Shown here piece by piece: positions 26,300 to 35,808 of a DNA stretch of 64,000 nt; within the stretch, counting starts at the first letter, position 1; every line of letters starts with the position of its first letter. Source of the DNA: Pelethousia sp034928145 (GTDB lineage Bacteria; Bacillota; Clostridia; Christensenellales; CAG-138); assembly GCA_034928145.1 (NCBI GenBank), contig JAYFPE010000015.1:1-64000 (forward strand), given 5' to 3'. Under the pieces are notes generated by a model. The model was not told the DNA's origin. It worked only from the letters and a program-made list of their open reading frames with translations, and ran no database searches. The translations under genes were made by a program, and so were the position numbers.

Positions 26300-27404
26300 A
26301 CTTATTGCCATGTTGCTAATCGGTTTCCTGCTAACCGGCTGCTGGGACGCCGCCGATGTAAGTACGTTGAACCTGTCCACCATGGTCATTCTGGACAGAA
26401 AAGGGGACGAGCTGTCGTTTACCCTGGAGCTCGCCAAAATATCGGCGACAAGCGGGGCCGGCGGGGGCGGCAGCGGCGGGGGAGAAAAGAAGACATACCT
26501 AATAGGGACAGGCAAGAGTCTTTCCGAGGCGCGGGACGACTTGGATATGCAAATGGATAAGCCGCTGTTTCTGGGTACGGTGCGCGCCTTAATCCTCACC
26601 GAGCGGGCCGCCGCAAATGATCTTGCGGAATACCTATTTCGGCTGCGGGAAAATCAGGAGTATCGCCAGAAGGTGAATATCGCCATCATTCAGGATGATC
26701 CCCTTGCCTTGATGGAGTCTGAGAATGAAGGCGATCAGCCAATAGGATTCGTCATCGACGATACGATCCATACGGGGCAAAAGAATGGCCATACCTGCGC
26801 CGTTACGACGGAGAAATACGTAAACGATATTTTGGCAAACAGAGGCTTTATCGTTCAACATATCGGACTTGTTAACAAGCAGATCAAGCTGGACGGATAT
26901 TCGGTTTTCCGCGACGCAAAACTAGTCGGATTTATTCCCATGGAAAGCTCTCGCGGATTATCGTATCTATTATCAAATCGACCCATTTGGGTATACCGGC
27001 TGCATGGCGACGTAGGATTCGTGACGGTGGAAACGGAACTGCGCCGCAGGAAGATTAAACCATCCTATCAGGATGGGCAGATCAGGTTTCAGGTCCAACT
27101 GGCCTTCAAGGCGACCATCCAATATAAAAGCGATGTAAGCCTATTCCCGCTCAATGAGCAGAACATACAGCGCTACTCCGAAGATCTCAATCAGATTCTG
27201 GCGCAGGAAATCAGGGCTGCGATTGCGCAGTCTCAGCATCAATTTCAAAGCGACTATCTGGATTTTGGGGAAGCCTTCAGGCTGACCTACCCCGACGAAT
27301 TTGAACGGATGGACTGGATGGCGGAATACCCGAAGGCGGAAGTAGAAGTCAGCACATCCATCGATATATCTGTCAGCGATAAGCTAGACATTAAGGCATC
27401 ATAA
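26280..27404 (+). CDS. Spore germination lipoprotein, GerAC family
   Basis: 374 residues. The signal peptide ends in the lipobox LLTGC (cysteine 21) followed by WD, the hallmark of GerAC proteins. A Gly/Ser-rich insert lies at about residues 60-72. The fold of the remainder fits the family (SLSEARDDLDMQMDKPLFLG, then FVTVETELRRRKIKPSY). It starts with TTG inside the end of the gerAB gene, 20 bases overlapping, so the two are coupled. It is anchored outside the inner spore membrane as part of the receptor. Confidence 0.9.
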   Translation: MFKKTGKLIAMLLIGFLLTGCWDAADVSTLNLSTMVILDRKGDELSFTLELAKISATSGAGGGGSGGGEKKTYLIGTGKSLSEARDDLDMQMDKPLFLGTVRALILTERAAANDLAEYLFRLRENQEYRQKVNIAIIQDDPLALMESENEGDQPIGFVIDDTIHTGQKNGHTCAVTTEKYVNDILANRGFIVQHIGLVNKQIKLDGYSVFRDAKLVGFIPMESSRGLSYLLSNRPIWVYRLHGDVGFVTVETELRRRKIKPSYQDGQIRFQVQLAFKATIQYKSDVSLFPLNEQNIQRYSEDLNQILAQEIRAAIAQSQHQFQSDYLDFGEAFRLTYPDEFERMDWMAEYPKAEVEVSTSIDISVSDKLDIKAS

Positions 27405-27418
27405 CGGGGGGTGCGAAT

Positions 27419-28870
27419 ATGAGGAGAAAGACGAAAATTGAGACCATTCTGGAAGCGATTGAAGCGGAAGGCTTCGCGCTGTCCAGGCGCTCTCTGGACT
27501 ATAATGGAGGCTCCATAGAAATCCTGTATATCCCGCAGCTAACCGACCGCGTATCGCTGATGGATTTTGTCATCAAGCCGCTATCCCTCTATCTTGGGCA
27601 ACGACCAAATGCCATGTGCGGGGTGAAGGCGAAAACCATCGCACAGAATGTTCTGTATGTTGATGATTACACGCTTGCGTCCAGCGGGGAGGCAGCACAG
27701 GCTTTTGTTTTAGACGGCAAGGTCGTCATTCTTCTATCGAACGACGACGAATACATTGTCGTAAACCTGAAAAAGGTCGAGCATCGTTCTATTCCGGAGC
27801 CAACGCTTGAATACACGCTGCGCGGCCCAAGCGACTGCTTTGTGGAAAACCTCGATGTCAACCTGTCCCTGATACGGTATCGAAATAAGGATGCGAAACT
27901 TAGGATCTGCCAGTACAAGGTTGGAAAGCGAACAAGGGCAAATGTGGCGATGTTCTACATCGAGGATATCGCGAACGACAGAGTCGTTTCGCTGATGAAG
28001 CAGCGTATTCAGGCGATCAATGTAGGCGGAATCGGGGATTCCGGTGAACTTGAGGTTTTTTTGCAGAACAGCAACCTCAACCTTTTCCCTCAAATGGGTG
28101 TGGTGGAACGGTCGGATATGGCACAACATCTGCTCAATGAAGGCAAGGTTTTGGTTCTGGTAGACGGCAGCGGCCTGGCGCTCTCCGCGCCCAAGTGCTT
28201 TCCCGAATACTTTTTCTCATGCGATGACCGGTATGGCAACATGTACTTCGGCTTGTTTATGCGGATTCTGCGATATGCCTCGTTTTTTATCGCGCTGTAT
28301 GCAACCAGCTTCTACGTGGGAATATCGGAATTTCACATCGATGCTCTTCCGAGCAAATATGTGATCAGCCTTGCGGAAATGCGCGCAAGCGTTCCTTTCC
28401 CTCCCATTATCGGTGCGCTGATGTTGGAATTCGTCGTCGAACTATTGCGGGAAGCCCTGTTGCGAGTTCCCAAGCAAATCGGCCCTGCCGTTGGTATCGT
28501 TAGCGCCATCGTCATTGGGCAAGCGGCAATTTCTGCGGGAATCTTCAGCCCTCTTCTCCTGATTCTGGCATCAACCTCTTTGCTTGCTTCGTTTGTTATG
28601 CCGGATTTCGCGCTTATCAACCCAATCCGTATATTGAAGTTTATCGCGATCCTCTGTACGGGGTTTTTAGGGTTTTACGGGTTGGTTCTATTCTCTTGTG
28701 CTCTTTTGATCCACCTCGTCTCAATCGAGAGTTTTGGAGTGCCATACTTTGCGCCCTTTGCTCCGTTTAATTGGTATGATTTTGTACGCAGCTTTATCTT
28801 TAATATATCGATTTCACCCCTTAGACCAAAGTTCCTAAAAAACAAGGATAAGACGCGCAGCAAAACATGA
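27419..28870 (+). CDS. Spore germination protein, GerAA family
   Basis: 483 residues. A soluble N-terminal part of about 250 residues (ALSRRSLDYNGGSIEILYIP, FYIEDIANDRVVSLMKQRI) is followed by five or so membrane helices (FMRILRYASFFIALYATSFY, LLREALLRVPKQIGPAVGIV) and a short basic tail, as in GerAA. It is the third gene, giving the order B-C-A, while the best-known operons run A-B-C. GGGGGTG precedes the ATG. Confidence 0.92.
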   Translation: MRRKTKIETILEAIEAEGFALSRRSLDYNGGSIEILYIPQLTDRVSLMDFVIKPLSLYLGQRPNAMCGVKAKTIAQNVLYVDDYTLASSGEAAQAFVLDGKVVILLSNDDEYIVVNLKKVEHRSIPEPTLEYTLRGPSDCFVENLDVNLSLIRYRNKDAKLRICQYKVGKRTRANVAMFYIEDIANDRVVSLMKQRIQAINVGGIGDSGELEVFLQNSNLNLFPQMGVVERSDMAQHLLNEGKVLVLVDGSGLALSAPKCFPEYFFSCDDRYGNMYFGLFMRILRYASFFIALYATSFYVGISEFHIDALPSKYVISLAEMRASVPFPPIIGALMLEFVVELLREALLRVPKQIGPAVGIVSAIVIGQAAISAGIFSPLLLILASTSLLASFVMPDFALINPIRILKFIAILCTGFLGFYGLVLFSCALLIHLVSIESFGVPYFAPFAPFNWYDFVRSFIFNISISPLRPKFLKNKDKTRSKT

Positions 28871-29326
28871 ATTGAATCGGGTCGGGATTGAGCGGAATGA
28901 ATCGTCCCGGCAAACCAAAGGAGTTGAATATTTGAACAGCTAGACGCTAGACGCTGGACATGGACCATGGTATCGTTTTAGATGTGAAGTAACGGCCGTA
29001 GGCGTGCGTAACGCGGCGCCTATCTTGGTCAGCTTGCGCGGGCACATCGTGAAACTCGCCCGATCCTAAACTAGGGAAATGATACGCAGAAGTCACGGAC
29101 TCTAATGGCAGGGCTGCGCAGAAAGATTGAAATCAATCCGTCTAAGCCCACGCTATAGCATGGCGGAGACTGGTGCTGGATATAGATTGGTGACGAATAA
29201 AGTCATTCTGGATTTTTTTGCTGTTGCTGCTTCCGGCAAACGGGGTTGGGGCGCTCAGAGCTGGAATAGCTAATATTGGATACGCTCCATACAATCGGGA
29301 ACACTAGAATGGGAGGTGTTTCTATT
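28871..29326. other. Intergenic region between gerAA and ku
   Basis: No convincing reading frame. It contains a short imperfect direct repeat (CTAGACG twice at about 28940) and GC-rich segments of unclear nature. A promoter for ku-ligD should lie here, but I cannot name a confident sigma-A site; a sporulation-sigma promoter is possible. Confidence 0.4.
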
Positions 29327-30100
29327 ATGGTATCGCGCAAATCAGTCATAACGTTCGGCATGGTTGCGATTCCGATCGCGATGATTACCGCCACGCAGGA
29401 TAACGACATCCATTTCAATCAGCTGCACAAGGAAGACAACAGTCGGATCCGATATAAAAAGACCTGCGCGCATTGCGGCAAGGAGATTTCGTCGCAAGAC
29501 ATTGTAAAGGGCTTTGAGTATGACAAGGAGAAATATGTTGTCATAACGGATGAAGAAATCGAAAAAATCAAGACGGAAAAGGAGAAGTCCATTCAGATTC
29601 TGCACTTTGCCCAACTCAATCAAATATCGCCCGTCTTTTATGACAAGACCTATCAAGCCTTACCTGAGGCAGGGGGAGAAAAGGCCTTTGAGCTACTTCG
29701 CGCTGCGCTCATAAGCGAACAGAAGATTGCCATAGGCAAAGCCGTGATGGGAACAAAAGATACGCTGATGGCGATCATTCCGCGAGAAGATGGGATTCTG
29801 ATTTCTACGATGTTCTATGCCGATGATATCAAGGAGCTCCAAAAGCCCTATACGAAGCCCGAAGTTTCCGAGCCGGAATTAAAAATGGCAAAAACGCTGA
29901 TCAATTCCATGGATACGCCGTTTGATCCCGCGCAATACAAAGACGAATATCAGACGAAGCTTCGCGTACTTATCGAAACCAAAATCTCCGGACAAGAGAT
30001 TGTTGCGCCGGAGTCCGAGGGCCCGGGCAAAGTGATTGACCTTATGGAGGCTCTTAAAGCGAGCGTCGAGCGGGCTAAAAAAGAGAGAGCGCTGGCCTAA
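29327..30100 (+). CDS. ku: Ku protein (non-homologous end joining)
   Basis: About 257 residues, the usual size of bacterial Ku. It has the core features VITFGMVAIPIAMITATQD, HFNQLHKEDNSRIRYKKTC, a CAHCGKEI zinc-like pair and YDKEKYVVITDEEIEKI. Bacterial Ku is a homodimer that binds double-strand ends and recruits LigD. The ATG at 29327 has GGGAGGTG 9 bases upstream; the longer frame from 29276 lacks support. Its stop overlaps the LigD start (TAATG). The position beside the germination operon suggests use in spores, as in Bacillus where ku/ligD are forespore genes. Confidence 0.95.
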   Translation: MVSRKSVITFGMVAIPIAMITATQDNDIHFNQLHKEDNSRIRYKKTCAHCGKEISSQDIVKGFEYDKEKYVVITDEEIEKIKTEKEKSIQILHFAQLNQISPVFYDKTYQALPEAGGEKAFELLRAALISEQKIAIGKAVMGTKDTLMAIIPREDGILISTMFYADDIKELQKPYTKPEVSEPELKMAKTLINSMDTPFDPAQYKDEYQTKLRVLIETKISGQEIVAPESEGPGKVIDLMEALKASVERAKKERALA

Positions 30101-32544
30101 TGGCAGTTAAGCTTGAAGAATATAACCAAAAAAGGGATTTTGAAAAAACCCTTGAACCGGAAGGCGTGCCTGCGGGGGCTAAAGGTGAACTTAGGTTTGT
30201 AGTTCAGCACCATATGGCCCGCAGGGATCATTACGATTTTCGCTTGGAATGGGACGGCGCTCTTTTGAGCTGGGCGGTGCCCAAGGGACCGTCTTACAAT
30301 ACCCGCGATAAGCGCCTCGCCATACAGGTGGAGCCGCACCCCCTGGAATATAGGAACTTTGAGGGCACGATCCCCAAAGGGGAGTATGGCGGCGGCACCG
30401 TGATGCTCTGGGATGAGGGCCGTTGGGATCCTCAGGTAGATGTTTCGGAAGGCCTTAGTGCGGGTTCCCTTAAATTCATCCTAAATGGAAGAAGGCTCAA
30501 GGGCAGGTGGGCGTTGGTGCGAATGAAAGCAAGGGCGGGGGAGACGAGGGATAACTGGCTTTTGCTTAAAGAAAAAGACGAGTATGCCGGAGCCGAAGAA
30601 GGGATTGAAAAGTTTGCCACCAGTATCCGAACCGGGCGGACCATGGCGGAAATCGAAGCGGGCGAAAACGAAAAAATTATAAGGAACCCCTTCAGCCAAA
30701 CCGATGTGCAGCTTGCCAAGCTGGTGGATACGGTTCCCAAGGGGGAGGATTGGCTCTACGAGCTGAAATACGACGGCTATCGGATTCTGGCCTATATAGA
30801 AAACAACGACGTTCGGCTCATCACCCGCAACGGCAACGATTATAAACAGCGCTTTGAGGAGGTTGCCAGCTCCCTGCGGGATTGGTCCGCGGGCCGGGCC
30901 ATGGTTTTGGATGGGGAAATGGTGATCGCGGATGCAACAGGGAAGACGGATTTTCACGCGCTGCAAAACTATATGCGGAATCCCCAATCTGAAAGCCTCT
31001 TCTATATGATCTTTGATCTCCTGGCGCTGGATGGCAAGGATCTGCGGGAACGGCGCCTGCTGCAGCGAAAGGAGATGCTCGAAGCCCTTATGAAGGATGC
31101 TCCGCCAAATCTGCACTTTAGCCAACATATCAGGGGGAATGGGCAGGAGAGCCTCCTTGCCGCCTGCCGAATGGATTTGGAAGGGATAATAGGGAAAAAA
31201 GCCGACTCCATCTACAGTGGAACAAGAAACGGAGATTGGATCAAGCTAAAGTGCAGGAAAAGGCAGGAATTTGTAATCGGGGGATATACGCTCTCCAATA
31301 AACGGGCGGAGGGGATAAGCTCGCTTCTTCTTGGCGCGTATGAAGGGGGCGCGTTCATCTATGCCGGACGGGCCGGAACGGGCCTGCGCCAGTCTGATAT
31401 AGATGAGCTTGGAGCAAAATCCGAGAGCCTGAAAAGGACGGAGCCTCCCTTTGCAATTGCGCCGGGACCCAGGCCCCATGAAACAATCACCTGGTTTGAT
31501 CCTGTGTTGGTGGCTGAAATCGAATTTGCTGAATGGACCAAAGATAATCTACTGCGGCAAGCAAGCTTCAAGGGCTTGCGGGCGGATAAGGACCCTTTGG
31601 ATGTGAAAAAGGAAAAGGCGGAGGGCGAGACAGGGCCCGAGGCGTTTACCGAAGAATTGGAGAGACCAATGGAAACAAACGGCAACAGCATAGTAATTGA
31701 AGGAATCAAGATCACGAGCCCGGACAAGGTGGTATTTGACGGCGATCCAACAATCACGAAAGCGGATGTGATCCGATATTATGCGCAGGTATCGGAGCGC
31801 ATGCTGCCCTATGTAACACATAGGATTTTAAGCATTGTACGCTGCCCCAAGGGTATATCCCAGTCGTGCTTCTACAAGAAGCATCCGGGGCCGGGGAGCA
31901 AAGGCATCGTTACCATGCCTGTGACGAACAGCGACGGGGAAACGGAGGATTATTTCTATATTGAGAATGCAACCGGGCTTATATACGAAGCGCAAATGGG
32001 CACATTGGAATTCCACGCCTGGGGGAGCCGCGTCGAAGCGCTTGAGAAACCGGATATCATGGTATTTGATCTAGACCCAGATGAGGGAATGGGGCTGGAT
32101 TTAGTACGCCGGGGCGTGCGGGATATTAAAAATGTCCTTGCCGAGCTTTCGCTCATTTCTTATCTCAAAACCAGCGGCGGCAAAGGGTACCATGTGGTTG
32201 TACCGCTAAAGCCCGCTGCCTCCTGGGATGTGTTTTACGATTTTGCAAAGGGCGTTGCCGGCGTTATGGAGCAGAAGTGGCCGGATCGTTACACAAGCAA
32301 TGTTAGAAAAGCCAAGCGGGTAAATAAAATATTCATCGACTGGATTCGTAATGGCAGAGGGGCCACAAGCGTTTCCCCCTATTCCATAAGGGCAAGGGAA
32401 GGAGCGCGGGTCTCCATGCCTATCACCTGGGATGAGTTGGACACAGTCGCCCCTAACGGCATCAGCCTGGCGGATGCGCTTGTACGGCTCGCCAAAGACG
32501 ATCCCTGGAAAGATTTTTTCCTGCATGATCAGTTCCTAAAATAA
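30100..32544 (+). CDS. ligD: Multifunctional NHEJ DNA ligase D
   Basis: 814 residues with three domains in the order phosphoesterase, ligase, polymerase. Phosphoesterase (about 30-145): RFVVQHHMARRDHYDFRLEW, with the conserved His, Asp and Arg. ATP-dependent ligase (about 200-520): nucleotidyl lysine 223 in ELKYDGYR, then VLDGEMVI and an OB-fold region. Primase-polymerase (about 535-814): MVFDLDPDEG with the metal-binding aspartates and KTSGGKGYHVVVPL. This is the complete three-domain form, as in Pseudomonas, while the Bacillus protein lacks the phosphoesterase. Coupled to ku by a 1-base overlap. Confidence 0.95.
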   Translation: MAVKLEEYNQKRDFEKTLEPEGVPAGAKGELRFVVQHHMARRDHYDFRLEWDGALLSWAVPKGPSYNTRDKRLAIQVEPHPLEYRNFEGTIPKGEYGGGTVMLWDEGRWDPQVDVSEGLSAGSLKFILNGRRLKGRWALVRMKARAGETRDNWLLLKEKDEYAGAEEGIEKFATSIRTGRTMAEIEAGENEKIIRNPFSQTDVQLAKLVDTVPKGEDWLYELKYDGYRILAYIENNDVRLITRNGNDYKQRFEEVASSLRDWSAGRAMVLDGEMVIADATGKTDFHALQNYMRNPQSESLFYMIFDLLALDGKDLRERRLLQRKEMLEALMKDAPPNLHFSQHIRGNGQESLLAACRMDLEGIIGKKADSIYSGTRNGDWIKLKCRKRQEFVIGGYTLSNKRAEGISSLLLGAYEGGAFIYAGRAGTGLRQSDIDELGAKSESLKRTEPPFAIAPGPRPHETITWFDPVLVAEIEFAEWTKDNLLRQASFKGLRADKDPLDVKKEKAEGETGPEAFTEELERPMETNGNSIVIEGIKITSPDKVVFDGDPTITKADVIRYYAQVSERMLPYVTHRILSIVRCPKGISQSCFYKKHPGPGSKGIVTMPVTNSDGETEDYFYIENATGLIYEAQMGTLEFHAWGSRVEALEKPDIMVFDLDPDEGMGLDLVRRGVRDIKNVLAELSLISYLKTSGGKGYHVVVPLKPAASWDVFYDFAKGVAGVMEQKWPDRYTSNVRKAKRVNKIFIDWIRNGRGATSVSPYSIRAREGARVSMPITWDELDTVAPNGISLADALVRLAKDDPWKDFFLHDQFLK

Positions 32545-32754
32545 ACCTGCGGGATGAAAACGGTTCTATGTTTGTTTTCCTAAAAGCATTATCGATAAGC
32601 AGCACGTAATTGCGCCGCCGGTGAAGCTATCGTGATCCGCGTTTCTTTTTTAAAGCAGCAGTCTAAAGAAGCGCTAGAGAGAAGGCAGGGAATTTGCGAA
32701 ACCGAAATCAAGACCTCCGCCGCTTCATATATTTGTTACATGGAGGGGAAGTCT

Positions 32755-33786
32755 ATGAAAATAAAAAGGGGGGCTTTTATTTTAAGCATCTGCTTTGTTT
32801 TATTTGGCGTTATTTGTTGCGTTGCGCTCCCCCATGAAATAATCCCGTCTCAAAACCCATTAGATAATGTTAATGCAGGCGGTATGTCTTATTCACCATT
32901 GCGCGATTCAAACGAGTATATACCGGCGATGAATCAAGACATTAGCAGGGAACGCTTTCAGAGGCCGTCAAAAGCGCTTCCATACCCGAATCCATATACA
33001 TACGGGGATTTTTCAAGGGGTAACGAAAAACCGCCGCCGGCAGCAAAGAAATTTGAAAACCCCGAGGATTTGATTCTCGCATACTATGGAATATTGCGTG
33101 AAGCCTCCAATATGCTTGGATATTCGGGTGGATGCGGCACTGTTGGATGGTCCGGATTACCCTATCCCTACGCATACGAGCTACTGACAGAAGCAAAGAA
33201 AAAGGAGGTGCCATTTGATCGGTATGTTGATTCCTTTATTGGGATAGGATATACAACACTTTTAAAGCTGCTCCCCGCATACGCGCCGCCCGGTACGCCT
33301 CATAGCACGAAATATTATATGGTTGAAATAGAGATGATAACTGGAGTTAAGGCGAACACCGATAACGAATATAAGCAAGGCAGCCAATTTTCCTATCATT
33401 ACGGGCTGGTTGCGGTTGAGAAAACCCTTGATAAAGGCTGGAGGATCAAGAATATTTACTATATCGCCGAGGATTTTCTTTGCGCGCCCATGCACAGTTG
33501 GTTTTATCTTTCTGACGCCGTGGTACAAATCGTTTACGGCGACAATCTGAAATTGATTGACAAAATTGATAGAACCGAGAAAAAAGACGATATGATTAAT
33601 ATTTATGCGTCCGGGAAGGGGAAAAGCTATCGGTTTGATTTTGTCAGACTTACCAATGGGTATGACATTCTTCTCCATGAGTATATTCTTGATCATGAAG
33701 ATTGGCAAGAAACAAGCCTATTGTGCGATAATTGGATGGATATGAAGCTGACTATAAACAACAGCCAATTGTACAAAACCACATAA
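32755..33786 (+). CDS. Hypothetical exported protein
   Basis: About 343 residues, not recognised. A basic start and hydrophobic segment (MKIKRGAFILSICFVLFGVI, then CCVAL) indicate a signal anchor or signal peptide. The rest is soluble, with a Pro/Asn-rich early part and a domain containing YYGILREASNMLGYSGG and KGWRIKNIYYIAEDF, which resembles generic secreted uptake or NTF2-like folds but is not conclusive. ATG 32755 follows GGAGGGG; the frame upstream to 32632 lacks a site. Confidence 0.7.
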   Translation: MKIKRGAFILSICFVLFGVICCVALPHEIIPSQNPLDNVNAGGMSYSPLRDSNEYIPAMNQDISRERFQRPSKALPYPNPYTYGDFSRGNEKPPPAAKKFENPEDLILAYYGILREASNMLGYSGGCGTVGWSGLPYPYAYELLTEAKKKEVPFDRYVDSFIGIGYTTLLKLLPAYAPPGTPHSTKYYMVEIEMITGVKANTDNEYKQGSQFSYHYGLVAVEKTLDKGWRIKNIYYIAEDFLCAPMHSWFYLSDAVVQIVYGDNLKLIDKIDRTEKKDDMINIYASGKGKSYRFDFVRLTNGYDILLHEYILDHEDWQETSLLCDNWMDMKLTINNSQLYKTT

Positions 33787-33841
33787 TGCCACAATTCGTC
33801 TTCAAGCAAGGCAGGGTTTCACTTAGGAAAGGGGAAGTTAT

Positions 33842-34117
33842 ATGAATCTTAAAATATATGAATTTGAAGCCGTCATACGAAAGGTTTCTGATATGGATGG
33901 AGCATATGTAGAAATCCCGTTTGACGTAAGGGCGGAATTTGGCAAGGGACGCGTGCTTGTTCACGCGACATTTGATGGCGTGCCATATGACGGACAGGTT
34001 GTGAGAATGGGTACACCATGCCATATTATTGGTTTGCGTAAAAGTATTCGGTTAGAAATTGGAAAACAGCCGGGCGATGTCGTTGGCGTAACGCTGCAAG
34101 AGCGAGAGAAAAAATAA
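33842..34117 (+). CDS. DUF1905-type protein
   Basis: 91 residues covering one DUF1905 domain (YEFEAVIRKVSDMDGAYVEI, PFDVRAEFGKGRVLVHATFD, the VVRMGTPCHIIGLRKSIRL segment, then GDVVGVTL). It is a small beta-barrel domain of unknown activity. AAAGGGGAAG precedes the ATG. It follows a hypothetical exported protein and precedes the helicase leader. Confidence 0.85.
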   Translation: MNLKIYEFEAVIRKVSDMDGAYVEIPFDVRAEFGKGRVLVHATFDGVPYDGQVVRMGTPCHIIGLRKSIRLEIGKQPGDVVGVTLQEREKK

Positions 34118-34147
34118 AGCAAAAGCGTGTGTAGAATTTGAATCGGC

Positions 34148-34176
34148 TTTACAAATCGCAAGCAACCATGTATAAT
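34148..34176 (+). promoter_or_regulatory. Promoter of the DEAD-box helicase gene
   Basis: TTTACA (34148-34153), 17 bases, TATAAT (34171-34176). Transcription would start near 34183, leaving a leader of about 245 bases before the predicted start codon, with a small GC hairpin near 34303-34320. Confidence 0.8.
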
Positions 34177-34427
34177 GAATTCGTATTATAAAATATCGTT
34201 TGCGGATAGTCCGTAAAGCATTCCCATAACCAAAGGATCGCGCTTTTTACAAGTCGTATTTATAGTACAGCATGCACGTGAATTGAGACGCGTGCGGTGA
34301 AACGGGGCTTTCCGGCCTCGGCGTATAAATACTTGAACTTGTGGCGTATTAACAATTTCGAAAGACATTGCTATTCGGCAAGGTCTTTGTTTTTATGTGT
34401 GAATACCGGAAAAGAAATGAGGTAACA

Positions 34428-35537
34428 TTGAAATACTATGAACTACTCTCGGAAGAGATGAAAGCCACGCTTAACCTTGCGGGCTACACAACTCCCACAC
34501 CCATTCAGGAAAAGACGCTGGAGCTGATTCTCAGCAAGTGGGATATCCTGGGCATCGCCCAAACGGGCACGGGTAAAACCGCCGCGTTCGCCGTACCCAT
34601 CATCGAACGCGTATTTACGGACAACAAAAAGACGCAGGCGCTTGTGCTTTGTCCCACCCGTGAGCTTGCGTTGCAGACGACGGAGGTGTTTCGCAAGCTT
34701 TCTGCCGGCTCAAAGATCCGCACCGTCAGCATTTACGGCGGGCAGTCGGCAACCGTGCAAATCCGCGCGCTCAGAGCGGGGGCGCAGATCGTTGTGGGTA
34801 CGCCCGGCAGGGTAAAGGATTTGATCAACCGCAATGTGCTGAAGTTGCAAAACGTGCGCACCGTTGTTTTGGATGAAGCGGATGAAATGCTTGATTTTGG
34901 CTTTCTGCCAGATATCAAGGCCATCCTTGCAAATGTTACCGGCCAGCATCAAACGCTGCTGTTCTCGGCAACAATGAACAAGGATATTATGAGCATTGCG
35001 CGGCAGTTTCAAAACGATCCGGTTCGCATTGAGATCGGCAACCGCAATGAACCCACCGAAACCGTTCGGCAGTCCTATATGGCCGCCGGCGAGCACCAGA
35101 AGTCGGATGCTGTACAAAGCCTTATTAGGCAAGAGCAGCCCCGCTTGGCGCTCATATTCTGCAACACGAGAAGGCGGGTGAAGAGCCTGCAGAAACAGCT
35201 TTTGGCGCAGGGGCTGCCGGTTTCCTGTTTGCATGGCGATTTGAGCCAAAGCCAGCGCGATGAGATTATGGATACCTTCCGCAAGGGCAAAACAACGGTG
35301 CTGGTGGCAACAGATGTTGCAGCGCGAGGTATTGATGTAAACAACATCGATCTTGTGATCAACTATGACATCCCCGATAAGATGGAGTATTATGTGCACC
35401 GCATCGGCAGAACCGGCAGAGCCGGTCATGCCGGCCGCGCATGCACGCTGGTCAGCCCGCAGGATAGGGGTAAAATGGTGGATATTGAAAAACGTTTCCG
35501 CATTCAGCTTACCAAAGAGCAGGTAATATCCTGCTAA
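34428..35537 (+). CDS. DEAD-box RNA helicase
   Basis: About 369 residues of the DEAD-box core: Q motif (TTPTPIQEKTLELIL), Walker A AQTGTGKTAAF, PTRELALQT, VLDEADEML, SAT motif (LFSATMN) and motif VI HRIGRTGRAG. There is no long C-terminal RNA-binding tail, so it is a minimal CshA/RhlE-like protein that unwinds structured RNA. TTG 34428 has GAGGT 4 bases upstream; ATG 34395 is an alternative giving 11 more residues. The strong promoter and long leader resemble cold-shock helicase genes. Confidence 0.9.
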   Translation: MKYYELLSEEMKATLNLAGYTTPTPIQEKTLELILSKWDILGIAQTGTGKTAAFAVPIIERVFTDNKKTQALVLCPTRELALQTTEVFRKLSAGSKIRTVSIYGGQSATVQIRALRAGAQIVVGTPGRVKDLINRNVLKLQNVRTVVLDEADEMLDFGFLPDIKAILANVTGQHQTLLFSATMNKDIMSIARQFQNDPVRIEIGNRNEPTETVRQSYMAAGEHQKSDAVQSLIRQEQPRLALIFCNTRRRVKSLQKQLLAQGLPVSCLHGDLSQSQRDEIMDTFRKGKTTVLVATDVAARGIDVNNIDLVINYDIPDKMEYYVHRIGRTGRAGHAGRACTLVSPQDRGKMVDIEKRFRIQLTKEQVISC

Positions 35538-35552
35538 GATAACATGGGAGGG

Positions 35553-35590
35553 GGCCGCCTGATGATTCGGGCGGCTCCAATCCTTTTGGA
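35553..35590 (+). terminator. Likely terminator after the helicase gene
   Basis: GCCGCC and GGGCGGC pair around a 9-base loop with flanking GGAG/CTCC, followed within a few bases by CCTTTT. Confidence 0.5.
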
Positions 35591-35808
35591 GGATGTTGTC
35601 TTTTCGTACCAGCAAAGGATGCGCACTTCTAAATTCAATTCATGGCATACTGTAAGCGATAGAGGCTATAGCTATCACAACATTATTTATAACAGCGCGG
35701 AAGAAAACCGGGTGAAAGAACATTGTATTAAGCTGCTAGGAGAATATATAGATAACACCGGGATAATAATAGGATACATCATAGTAAGGCTTGAAGGGAT
35801 TGAACCGC

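Noticed and set aside
28960..29200. Group II intron or reverse-transcriptase remnant in the gerAA-ku spacer
   Set aside because: No intron boundary motif, no domain V-like hairpin and no protein similarity could be supported.
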